A DNA stretch of 64,000 nucleotides. It comes from an uncultured Ureaplasma sp. GTDB taxonomy: Bacteria; Bacillota_I; Bacilli_A; Mycoplasmatales; Mycoplasmoidaceae. How positions within the stretch are numbered: the first letter of the stretch is position 1; each line of letters begins with the position of its first letter. The translations under genes were made by a program, and so were the position numbers. Positions 1 through 9,802 of the stretch are shown here, one piece after another. The notes beneath the pieces were generated by a model that saw only the letters and a list, made by a program, of their open reading frames with translations, had not been told where the DNA came from and did no database searches. The stretch spans positions 62,001 to 126,000 of the forward strand of contig CAMQYY010000001.1 in NCBI GenBank assembly GCA_947039515.1, in the 5' to 3' direction.

Positions 1-578
1 TAACGTCTTTAAAATATGAATTTAATGCATTAGAGCCATATTATAATGCTCAAACATTTGAAATCCATCATACAAAACATCATAAAGCTTATGTTAATAA
101 TCTAAATAATGCTCTTGAAAAATTAGATCAATTTAAAAATTGAGATTTAAATAAAATTTTGACTTCATTAAATGAATTTTCCAAATGAAATAAAAACTAC
201 AATTAGAAATAATACTGGTGCTATTTATAATCACGATTTATTCTGAGATCAATTTAGCAAAAATCCAAAATTTATTAGTGATAAATTTTTAAATTAATTG
301 AAAAAGATTTTAAATCATTTGATAATTTTAAAAATGAATTTGATACAAAAGCAAAAACAAATTTTGGTAGTAGTTGAACTTTTTTAGTTTTAGATAATGA
401 TGAACTAAAAATTGTAAATTTACCAAATCATGATTGTCCTATAAGTAATAACCAAAAACCTTTAATGGTTATTGACATCTGAGAACATGCTTATTATTTA
501 AAGTTTCAAAATAGAAGAAATGAATGAATAGATAGTTTTTGAAATATAATTGACTGGGAAGTTGTTAAAAAAAATTAG
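1..578 (+). pseudogene. sodA: superoxide dismutase (Fe/Mn family), copy 1, frameshifted; 5' end outside window
   Basis: The translation aligns with the intact copy at 1992-2579 over its whole length, including the His-rich N-terminal motif ([16 protein letters not shown]) and the C-terminal metal-ligand motif [12 protein letters not shown]. Compared with that copy, one T is inserted at about 180 and one A is lost at about 291. The 111-nt stretch between them is out of frame and meets a TAG at 204-206. The frame is restored afterwards, and the C-terminal half matches copy 2 almost perfectly. The first three or four codons lie before the window. It is probably inactive, unless the two indels are sequencing errors in homopolymers, which is possible because both fall in T or A runs. 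It is followed by a strong hairpin and by a convergent membrane-protein gene. Confidence 0.85.
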
Positions 579-584
579 ATAGAT

Positions 585-630
585 AATTAAAAATCTTATT
601 ATATTAATCAATATAATAAGATTTTTAATT
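585..630. terminator. bidirectional hairpin terminator after sod copy 1
   Basis: A perfect 21-bp inverted repeat (585-605 and 610-630) with a four-base loop AATC lies between the convergent sod copy and membrane-protein gene. A and T runs at the stem base give a U tail on either strand. The same element recurs 2001 bases downstream. Confidence 0.75.
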
Positions 631-713
631 TCATAGGAATTAATCGCTAATTATTTATTAGCTATTTATCTTTTTTTATGTCTATGAAATTTAAGATATA
701 AAAATTAATCTTC

Positions 714-1928
714 TTAGACTTCTGTATGTAAAACAGTTCTTGAAATATCAAAAATATTATTTGAATATTTTTGAGATATTTTCTTAGCAATAAAGTAATA
801 GAAATAGAAGAATAATGTAAAAATGACAACAAATAAAAACATAAAAGAAAATACTCAATATTCGCCATTTTGTTCAAGTTTAAGAATTCCATCTACAACA
901 TGAAAATAAATCATTTCTGGATTTGTATTAGTTATAAATCCATAAGGAGTAAATCTAATAAAAAATGGAAGAATAAAAATAATAGCACCATATATTGTTG
1001 GATATACATACCCACTTAATGATAATGTTCTAAATTTAATTGGATTATATAAATTTGTTCTAAAACTTGAAATTGAAAATCAAATAAAAGTAATTGGAAC
1101 TAATGTATGTGTTCAAACAGATCTAGCATTTTGAGCAGGAGGTCTAGAATCAAAATCATTAGCAATAGGGAATAAATATGCTCAGTATATCAAACCTACA
1201 ATTGTAATGCATGCTGACATTATTATTAAAATTGTATTATTTCTAAATATATAATTTTTAGGAGAAAATAACATAAATAATAATATGAAAAAACAAATCA
1301 TATTAGTAGTATTAGTAAAATAACCAAATTTAGCAAATAAGAACATATTACTTGTTTCAGCAGGATCAGATGGCATTTGTATCATAATAAAACAAAATGA
1401 AATTAAAGCAACTAGAAATGTAAAATAAAATAATAAAGTATTTCAAAATAATCTATCTTTTTTTCCTCTAATACTAAAAAGCTTAAAGAAATGATTATGT
1501 GAAACTGTCGAATTTAAATCTGGATTAATATTTAATTTTAAGTAAAGAAAATAATCTTTAAAATAATTATTATTAATACTTCTTTTGAAAAAATAAGGAA
1601 CGAGAAGTCAAGAAATAAATCCTAATAAAGCAATGCTTTTGAAGCATTCATTTTTTATTTTTGGAATTAATCTAAATTGAATATAAAGAGAAATAGATAT
1701 ATAGAAGATTAATGTATAAACTAAAAAACCTCTAATAAGCTGAGCATGTGGACTAATAGCATCTACAAGAGGGCTATTGATTCCTCAACCAAATTCATTA
1801 AATGTTTGTGCTGTTAAAATAGCAAAACTTATTAATAGAATAAACATTATAAATTGTAATAATGAAAAAATACTTATTTTAGTTCATCAAATACTTGTAT
1901 AGTCATTTTTATTTTTCGATAAATTCAT
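714..1928 (-). CDS. polytopic membrane protein, mycoplasma-specific type, copy 1
   Basis: Reading UGA as Trp gives 404 residues from the ATG at 1928 to the TAA at 714. I count about nine hydrophobic segments with short polar loops. The middle carries a characteristic stretch (FGYFTNTTNMICFF) followed by a further TM segment. This layout resembles the mycoplasma-restricted DUF1600-type membrane proteins, but I cannot confirm membership. It is convergent with sod copy 1, and a near-copy sits at 2715-3932. The copies are very similar in the core and differ most in the first extracellular loop (residues about 45-60) and in the loop before the last TM. Function unknown. The constant pairing with sod may only reflect their shared duplication. 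Confidence 0.8.
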
Positions 1929-1991
1929 ATTAAAAATAATTATATATTAATATGATGTAAAATATTAAAAATAAGGAATCTAAAAAATATA

Positions 1992-2579
1992 ATGTTAAAA
2001 CTAAACCCTTTAAAGTACGAATTTGATGCATTAGAGCCATATTATGATGCTCAAACAGTTGAAATCCATCATACAAAACATCATCAAGCTTATGTTACTA
2101 ATCTAAATAATGCTCTTGAAAAATTAGATCAATTTAAGGATTGAGATTTAAATAAAATTTTGACTTCATTAGATGAATTTCCAAATGAAATAAAAACTAC
2201 AATTAGAAATAATGCTGGCGGTATTTATAATCATGATTTATTTTGAGATCAATTTAGCAAAAATCCAAAATCTATTAGTGATAAATTTTTAAAATTAATT
2301 GAAAAAGATTTTAAATCATTTGATAATTTTAAAAATGAATTTGATACAAAAGCAAAAACAAATTTTGGTAGTAGTTGAACTTTTTTAGTTTTAGATAATG
2401 ATGAACTAAAAATTGTAAATTTACCAAATCATGATTGTCCTATAAGTAATAACCAAAAACCTTTAATGGTTATTGACATCTGAGAACATGCTTATTATTT
2501 AAAGTTTCAAAATAGAAGAAATGAATGAATAGATAGTTTTTGAAATATAATTGACTGGGAAGTTGTTAAAAAAAATTAG
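1992..2579 (+). CDS. sodA: superoxide dismutase (Fe/Mn family), intact copy
   Basis: Encodes 195 residues and disproportionates superoxide to hydrogen peroxide and oxygen in the cytoplasm. All four metal ligands are visible: the His in the HHTKHH motif, the His in [10 protein letters not shown], and Asp and His in DIWEHAYY. The [12 protein letters not shown] segment matches the family GSGW motif. The outer-sphere residue that is Gln in typical Mn enzymes (NQD) is His here (PNHDCPI), as in mycobacterial and archaeal Fe or cambialistic enzymes. The GG before the second ligand is Mn-like, so the metal cannot be settled by eye. Length is normal for the family. Four UGA codons read as Trp. The nearest purine-rich site (AAGGA) is about 15 bases before the ATG, longer than usual. 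It is the only undamaged one of three tandem copies. Confidence 0.93.
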
Positions 2580-2585
2580 ATAGAT

Positions 2586-2631
2586 AATTAAAAATCTTAT
2601 TATATTAATCAATATAATAAGATTTTTAATT
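2586..2631. terminator. bidirectional hairpin terminator after sod copy 2
   Basis: Identical 21-bp inverted repeat (2586-2606 and 2611-2631, loop AATC) to the one at 585-630, again between the convergent sod and membrane-protein genes. Confidence 0.75.
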
Positions 2632-2714
2632 TCATAGGAATTAATCACTAATTATTTATTAGCTATTTATCTTTTTTTATATCTATGTAATTTAAGATAT
2701 AAAAATTAATCTTC

Positions 2715-3932
2715 TTAGACTTCTGTATGTAAAACAATTCTTGAAATATCATTAATGTTATTTGAATATTTTACAGATATTTTTTTAGCTATAAAATAAT
2801 AAATAAAGAAAAATATTGTAAAAATAATAACAAATAAAAATACCAAAGAGAAAACTCAATATTCACCATTTTGAGAATGTTCAAGAACTCCATATTTATT
2901 AATATGAAAGTAAATCATTTCTGGATTTGGATTTGTTATTATTCCATAAGGAGTAAATCTAACAAAAAATGGAAGAATGAAAACAATTACACCATATATC
3001 AACGGATAAACATAACCACTTAATGATAATGTTCTAAATCTAATAGGATTGTATAAATTAGTTCTAAAACTTGAAATTGCAAATCAAGAAAAAGTAATTG
3101 GAACTAATGCATGTGTTCAAACAGATCTAATATTTTGACCAATATGACCTATTTCAAAATTAACTGAAGTTGGGAATAAATATGCTCAATATATTAAACC
3201 TACAATTGTAATGTATGCTGATGATGTTATTAAAATTGTATTGTTTCTAAAGATATAATTTTTAGGACTAAATAACATAATAAACAATATAATAAAACAA
3301 AGCATATTAGTAGTATTAGTAAAATAGCCAAATTTAGAAAATAAGAATATGTTACTTGTTTCTTTTGGATCATATGGAAATTGAACCATAATAAAACAAA
3401 ATGAAGTTAAAGCAACTAGAAATGTAAAATAAAATAATAAAGTATTTCAAAATAATCTATCTTTTTGTCCTTTATTTTTGATAGATTTAAAGAAATGACT
3501 ATGAGAAACTGTTGATCTTAAATCTGAATCAATATTTAATTTTAAATAAAGAAAATAATCTTTAAAATAATGATTTTTTATAGTTTGTTTAAAAAAATAA
3601 GGAACTAGAAGTCATGATAAAATTCCAAAAAAGGGAATGGCTTTAAATGATTCATCCTTTATTTTAGGAATTAATCTAAATTGAATATAAAGAGAAATAG
3701 ATATATAAAAAATTAATACATATACTAAAAAACCTCTAATAAGTTGAGCATGATTAGTAATAGAATCATGATCGATATTATTAATTCCCCAACCAAACTC
3801 ATTAAATGTTTGACTTGTTAAAACAGCAAAGCTGATTAACAAAATAAACATTATTAATTGTAATAATGAAAAAATACTTATTTTAGATCATCAGATGCTT
3901 GAATAATCATTTTTATTTTTTATTGAATTCAT
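2715..3932 (-). CDS. polytopic membrane protein, mycoplasma-specific type, copy 2
   Basis: Encodes 405 residues from the ATG at 3932 to the TAA at 2715, with UGA as Trp. It has about nine predicted membrane segments and the same FGYFTNTTNM core as copy 1. Differences from copy 1 cluster in extracellular-looking loops, for example NNIDHDSITNH against NSPLVDAISPH in loop 1, and the segment after the sixth TM. The reading frame is intact, so both copies may be expressed. It is convergent with the intact sod. Function unknown; a DUF1600-like family is the best guess. The pattern of conserved membrane core with changed loops could reflect selection on exposed parts, but it could equally be drift after duplication. 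Confidence 0.8.
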
Positions 3933-4030
3933 ATTAAAAATTATTATATATCAAAAATGATATTTTATAGATATCATTAAATAACTTTTTATAAAATGTA
4001 AAACATATTAAAAAGAACATCGAAAAAATA

Positions 4031-4486
4031 ATGTTTAAACTTAAGACATATTTAAAGTATGTATTTGATGTGTTAGAGCCATATTATGATGCTTAAAAAG
4101 TTAAAATTCACAATATAAAAAAACACCACCAATTTTATGTTAATAATTTAAATAATGCTCTTGAAAATAGATGAATTTAAGATTGATATTTAAATAAAAT
4201 TTTGACTTAATTAGATGAATTTTCAAATGAAATAAAAACTACAATTAGAAATAATGCTGATGGTATTTATAATTATGATTTATTCTAAGACAATTTAGTA
4301 AAAATTTAAAATCTATTATTGATAAATTTTTAAAATTAATTAAAAGATATTTTAAATCATTTGATAATTTTAAAAATGGATTTGATACAAAAACAAATTT
4401 TATTAGTAGTTAAAAATTTTTAATTTTAGATAATGATGAATTAAAAATAATTAATTTACTAAATAAATTCCTTTAAAATATAAATA
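4031..4486 (+). pseudogene. sodA: superoxide dismutase, copy 3, heavily decayed
   Basis: Starts with an ATG and a recognisable N-terminus (LKYVFDVLEPYYDA) but meets TAA within 20 codons, then shows many more stops and small deletions. Several stops replace Trp UGA codons by UAA, for instance where the intact copy has LFWDQF. Homology fades near 4486, and the C-terminal metal-ligand region (WEHAYY) is gone. It has no convergent membrane-protein partner; the next gene is unrelated. This is the oldest remnant of the duplicated array. Confidence 0.88.
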
Positions 4487-4523
4487 GATGTTATTTTAAA
4501 TATTAAAATATTAGGTTTTGTAT

Positions 4524-6254
4524 ATGGGTTTAAAGAAATTAACAAAGGGAATATTAATTACTCTTGGTTTAGCAACAGCTGTTACAGCAATAGGATTGCC
4601 AACTTTTGGTTTTGTTGAGTATTTTAAAAATTTAATAACTGGTGCATCACCATCAACACCTGATGTTCCTTTAAGTGAACTTCAAAAAGGTGGTAATATT
4701 TCATATGTTTCAAATAAGAATAATAGTTTAAGAGTAAGTAATTATTTAGAAATAGTAAAACTATTAAAAATTAATGAATATACAAATTACTCAACATTTA
4801 CAGATGCTTCAATTAATAAAACTTTACATAATATTGATGCAAAGTATCAAAATTTAAACTTAAAAATTTTAAACTTTGCTAATATTTCAAATAGAACAAG
4901 AACTTTTAGTCTTTCAATTGCTGGTGAATATCTTGGAACTACTATTGAACCTGAACAAATAGTAATAAGTAATATTCCAAATTTTTCAAATCATTTTTAT
5001 ATTAATAACAATCCAAAAATTAATAAATCATTATTTATTAATGATAAGCAAAATAAAATAACAGCAAAATCTTGAAATATTGAAGAATTCCTAAAATATA
5101 ATAATGATATTGAAATAGGTTTTACAACTGATAATTCAGATAATAATCAATTTAGTTTACTTGAGCTTTATAAAAATAAAATAATTAATTCAATTACTAT
5201 TTTATCTAGTGATTTTGGATCAATTAGGCAATGAAATATTCAATTAAATGTTAACACTTATACATATAATTATGCTAGTAGTACATGGGTTCCAGTTTCA
5301 AAAAATATAAATCTTAATAACTATATTACTATAGATGATAATTTCAATCAATGAGCTCTTGATTTATTAGCTAATGATATTATTTTGGTTAACAACCAAA
5401 ATCCAACAATTTATGCTTCTACTGAGTTTTTAAATTGAAAGAGAAAAACAGCGAACTTTAATAAATATTTTAATTTTGAAAATAGTTATTTAAGTTATTT
5501 AAATCCAAGAAACCTACCGGTTGAACAAGTTATTAGAATCGATGCTATAAAAATTGAAGCAAATGATGATAGTGGTTTAATTTATGGTGATTTTACATTA
5601 TTTCCATTGTTACCAACAAATTTATTATCTAGGGGTTTTAATGCAGTTATTAGTGATTTTGCTGTTGTTAATGAATTATTTAATCAAACTGATTTAAATC
5701 AAAATAATAATTTAGTTAATATAACTAGTGGAAGTCAATTTGTTAATAACATTATTGCTGATTTAAAAATACCTCAAAATAAAACTTCAATTGAACAGCA
5801 ACTAAGTAGTCAAAATTTTGCAGATATAAAAAAATCTGACTTTATAAATTCATTTGCTATTCATTTAGCAAATAATAAAATTATTTTTGATAACTTTTAT
5901 AATAATTCAATTTTAGATGGTCAAGAAAATACATCATTACATACTCTTTCTGATTTAAATCTATTAGGAATTAATTTTCATGCTTTAAATAATCCGATAA
6001 AATCATTACTTATGATTTTATCGGAAAATAATAATGCTGGGTTATTTAATAATCTCTTTATTAGTTCAATAAAGATTAGTGAAGATAATAATCAATTATT
6101 AAGAATTACTAAAAGTGAAAATGGAGCTGATTACATAATTAGTTCTGATATAACTTTAAAATTTTCATATCAAGCAGGTAAATCTCTATCTCATATAGAT
6201 ATTAATTTTAAAACTCAAGATGTTTCTATTCCAATTATTTCTTTATCTAATTAA
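4524..6254 (+). CDS. exported or membrane-anchored protein of unknown function
   Basis: Encodes 576 residues when UGA is read as Trp; the ORF track shows it as two pieces. I prefer the ATG at 4524 over the in-frame TTG at 4518. The N-terminus is a lysine-containing head followed by a hydrophobic stretch (GILITLGLATAVTAIGLP), so it is probably secreted or anchored by an uncleaved signal. There is no lipobox cysteine. The rest is Asn/Ser/Ile-rich and lacks motifs I recognise, typical of mycoplasma surface proteins. It lies just after the decayed sod copy and converges on the leucine-rich-repeat protein, sharing a terminator hairpin. A cell-surface role is inferred from the signal only. Confidence 0.75.
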
Positions 6255-6325
6255 AACCAGGATATTAGAAATTAATATTTAATATCTCAATCCAAAAATT
6301 ATTAACAATCAAGAATTTAAGATAT

Positions 6326-6359
6326 AAAAAAAGTAACAATCATACATGTTACTTTTTTT
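6326..6359. terminator. bidirectional hairpin terminator
   Basis: A 13-bp stem (AAAAAAAGTAACA pairing with its complement) with an eight-base loop and T-runs on both strands lies between two convergent genes. Confidence 0.75.
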
Positions 6360-6361
6360 TA

Positions 6362-7141
6362 TTAATTAATATAGGTAATAATATTAGGTTCTGTTCATAT
6401 AGTTTCCAAAATTGTTTTGGCTGATCCAGATGCAGATATTTTATTAACTATTGGAAATGTAGCTGCAAAACCTCCATATTGATCTGATGTCCCCGTTGGA
6501 ACTCATTTATAAGGAAAGTCTAAATTTGTTAGAGCTGTAAATATAACACTTTGTCCTGTTGCTGGAGTAAAAGATGCTGAAATAGAAACTTCTGAAGTTG
6601 GAAATTTTAAAGTTTTTAAAACTGATGTACTTCCCATAAAACTTTTAGAAGTAAATTCAACATTTAACCCACTTTTTTGCATATCAAGAGATTCTAAATT
6701 AGGAATATCTTTAAAAATATTAGGACCAATACTTTTAATATTACTAGAAAGTTCAATACTTTTTATTCTTGCTTTAACTTCAGGAGTAAAAGCATTATCA
6801 GGAATTCCGGTAAGTTCAGTTAAATCACTAGCTCTAATAATACCTTTTAATTTCTCATTATTACCTGCTGCTGCATCATTCTTATCTAAAATCTCTGTAA
6901 TAATTTTAGATGTGAATTGAAAATCACTATTCCCAGGATCATTTAAATTAGGTTGATTTATTGAATCATTAATAGCAGTAATTTTAGTTTGATCAAAAAC
7001 TCAAAGAGTTACAATTGAAGTTGTTATAGGAATAGCAGTTAAAAGAAGTACACTAAATATAGTAAAAATTGTTTTTTTCTTTTTATCAATTTGATTCTTT
7101 TTCTCAATTTGATTCTTTTTCTCAATTTGATTATTTTTCAT
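6362..7141 (-). CDS. membrane-anchored BspA-like leucine-rich-repeat protein
   Basis: Encodes 259 residues and is absent from the ORF track, which splits it at UGA. A cytoplasmic head contains three copies of a NQIEKK-type hexapeptide, followed by a single hydrophobic segment (IFTIFSVLLLTAIPITTSIVTL) and then an extracellular region. That region has the pattern IGPNIFKDIPNLESLDM and a second similar stretch ending in TLKFP, which fits LRR_5/BspA-type repeats (residues about 115-190). Such domains in mycoplasmas are usually surface-exposed and linked to adhesion, but here this is only family inference. There is no lipobox cysteine, so it is anchored by the N-terminal segment with the C-terminus outside. 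Confidence 0.7.
7079..7132 (-). repeat. 18-nt tandem repeat encoding NQIEKK x3
   Basis: Residues 4-21 of the LRR protein are three consecutive near-identical hexapeptides, the last being NQIDKK, encoded by almost identical 18-base units. Copy number could change by slippage without breaking the frame. Confidence 0.8.
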
Positions 7142-7208
7142 TTATTTCATAATCTCCACTTTTATTAATATTAACATAATTTTTATATAAAAATTAAAAA
7201 ACAAAATG

Positions 7209-8147
7209 CTAACGCTTAGTTTTATCAAAAGGTAAACCTAATGCTGCAGGATATAAGGATTTTTTACTAAAGATTACTAAAAATAATAATGAAAGCACAT
7301 ATGGTATTGTTCTTAATAATTCTCTAATATAAGTTAACCCTTCAATATTAATTAAACTGTTTGAATCAAAAATTTCAAAAATAATTGCAAATACAAATGA
7401 TGAAACAATTACTAAAGGCATTTTTCAAGACCCAGCAATTAAAATCGCTATTGCTAAGAATCCTAAACCATTAACTTCACCATTAAAAGTGATAGGGCTT
7501 CTTAACATAAATATAGACCCAGCTAAACTAGCTAATGCACCTGAAATTAAAATTCCAATTCATTTAATTTTATCAACATTAATCCCTTGAGCATCAATAG
7601 CATTAGGATTTTCACCAACAGCTCTAAATCTTAATCCAAAAGCAGTTTTATGAATAAAGAATCATAAAGCAATAAATATTAAACCAATAATAACGAACAT
7701 AATTAATGTACTACCAAAAATGTTTGTATCTCCTATTTGGAAAATAGGTACATAATCTGATTTTAATTTATTGGAATTACCATTTGAAATAATTGGTCCC
7801 AAAATTGGACTTAAGAAAGTTGCTAATCCAGCAAATAATAAATTAATAGCTACCCCTGAAATAACATGATCACTCTTAAGCTTAATTGTTAAGAAGCCGA
7901 ATAAACCACTTGATACGACTGAAAAGACCATTGAAAGAATCATAGGAATAACAAATGTTCCATTACCCAAAGGAAAGAATATCATAGCAAAGATAGAAAA
8001 GGTTAAAGCACCAAAGATCATTTGTCCATCAATAGAAAGATTAACAATTCCTACTTTTTCAGAAAAATAACCAGATAGTGAAGCTGCACCTAATATTAAA
8101 AACATGAAAAGGATACTTTCAATTAAACTTGTAACTGTACTTAGCAT
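7209..8147 (-). CDS. ABC transporter permease, BMP/nucleoside type, second subunit
   Basis: Encodes 312 residues and is cut in the track by UGA. It is the smaller of two permeases of a BMP-family importer (as in Bacillus NupQ/YufQ). It has about eight to ten hydrophobic segments and the typical permease signature GYFSEKVGIVNLSIDGQMIFGA, which in this family faces the ATPase. It starts at an ATG overlapping the stop of the first permease by one base (TAATG), indicating translational coupling. It is the last gene of the operon binding proteins - ATPase - permease - permease. The substrate is probably a nucleoside, which mycoplasmas must import, but the sequence alone does not prove it. Confidence 0.88.
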
Positions 8148-9802
8148 TATTGTTCATCTCCATTTCCATCAATAAATTCATCAACATCGTCGAAATCTTT
8201 ATTTTTAACTATTCGAGTTAATTTTTCACTACTTTTTTTATCTATTTTTAACTTCTCAATTTTATTAAGTCATTTATTAGAAAGATTTTCAAATTTAGAT
8301 TCATTATTAACATTTCTAGATAATCTATTTTTTAAAAAATTATCTGATGATTTTTTATAATCGTTAGCTTTACGAGTTCTTGAAATCATATCAATTTTTA
8401 TTTTTTCAATCTTAGCTCTTTGATTTGAATTATATTTTGTTAAATCCTCATCAATTTTTAAATTCTTATTAGTGCTAATAATTTGATATTCTGATTCAGG
8501 ATTTAATTCTTTTTCAATTTTTATTTTATTTAGATTGAATCTGAAATCATTAAAAATTTCACTTCGTTCCTTTTGATAATTTTCAACAGCATTTTTTTGT
8601 TCTTCTGTTAATTCGCCTTCATTTTTCTTAATATTCATTTGAATAAATTTATATTTAGAAATTAAAGAATCCATTCTATTATCAAAATTTTCTAATTCTT
8701 CTTTTGATTTATTACCATATTTTTTTGAAAGAAATAAACTCATAGGTTTGAAATCAAAGAAGACAACTGAAACAGCTGCTCCTAGCATAATAAAACCAAG
8801 AATAACATTTGTAAATACTGGTGTTGTTGGTAAGAATGGAGATGATGCTTGAAATAAACCTAATAAAGCACTAACTAAAAGTGTTCCAAATGGGTTTCCA
8901 GTTGCTATTAATCCAACAGCCATTCCATTAAATCCTTCAAGTGGGACTGATGATGATGTTATTGATATTGGAATAAAAGTATTAAGTGATGTATATAAAA
9001 CAGCGCCTAACAATCCAGCAATAGCACCACTTATAGCAAATGAAGATAATTTTAAAAGTTTAACATTATAACCAAAATTAAAAGATGCTTCTTCTGACTT
9101 CCCTACTGATTTTAATTTATGACCAAATGTTGTAAATTTAAAGATAACTCAAATAAAAATACCAACAATTAAAGTAATAATAATAGCAGGTAGTCATCCC
9201 CCAAGTTCACCAGCTTGTAGCAAAGCATTTGAATTAAAATTCTCAGATGATGAAAATTTTGTTGGATCATTTGGAAAAAATTCACCAATAATGAATTTTG
9301 AAATAAAAAATAAAACCCAATTTAATAATAATGAACTAATAACTTCATTAACATTAAAATATATCTTTAACAATCCAGTTGAAGTAGAAATTATAGAGGC
9401 TGATAACATTGTTAAAAATATTAAGAAAATTGGTCCTCATCCTAATAGCGCTTCATTAGGAATGGAATTGATTATTGCTAAAGCAACCACACCTGACATT
9501 AACATTTGACCTGAAATACCAATATTAAAAATACCGGCCTTCTTTGCAAAAATAAAAGAGAAGGCACTTAATGCAAAAATAGATGTATTAATAATTCATG
9601 ATTCTCATTCAATAGCACCTTCAGAGAATAGTTTTTGAATTAATTCAATTGGATTAATTCCAAACATAGTTGCAATTAAAACAGAAACAATAATTGATGC
9701 TAAAATAGAAAGTGAAACAACTATTATTGTTTTAGAAGTTGTTTTTCTACTTCTAGAATAAAGAAGTGATTCAATAGCTAAAGTAGAACTAAGACTTTTC
9801 AT
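8147..9802 (-). CDS. ABC transporter permease, BMP/nucleoside type, with long charged C-terminal tail
   Basis: Encodes 551 residues; the first ~340 form the multi-span permease (NupP/YufP type) with the family motif FAKKAGIFNIGISGQM. Family members usually end soon after the last membrane helix. Here about 200 highly charged residues follow (Lys, Glu, Asn-rich, probably coiled coil, starting near KKYGNKSKEELENFDNR). The tail is on the cytoplasmic side and has no motif I know. The gene lies directly after the ATPase (TAA and ATG abutting), and its stop overlaps the start of the second permease. Import of nucleosides is inferred from the family. Confidence 0.88.

Larger units (their letters stand above)
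1..4486. repeat. tandem duplication of a sod plus membrane-protein cassette (2 full units and a decayed third sod)
   Basis: The sod stop codons of units 1 and 2 are 2001 bases apart, and the starts of sod 2 and sod 3 are 2039 apart. Each complete unit is sod (+), a perfect 21-bp hairpin, and a membrane protein (-). Sequence identity between units 1 and 2 is high across coding and non-coding parts. Damage is uneven: unit 2 is intact, unit 1 has two indels in sod, and unit 3 is strongly decayed. Confidence 0.9.

Noticed and set aside
4524-6254. Possible P35-type lipoprotein (family typical of M. penetrans and M. iowae)
   Set aside because: No lipobox cysteine and no recognisable P35 sequence blocks; kept as unknown exported protein.
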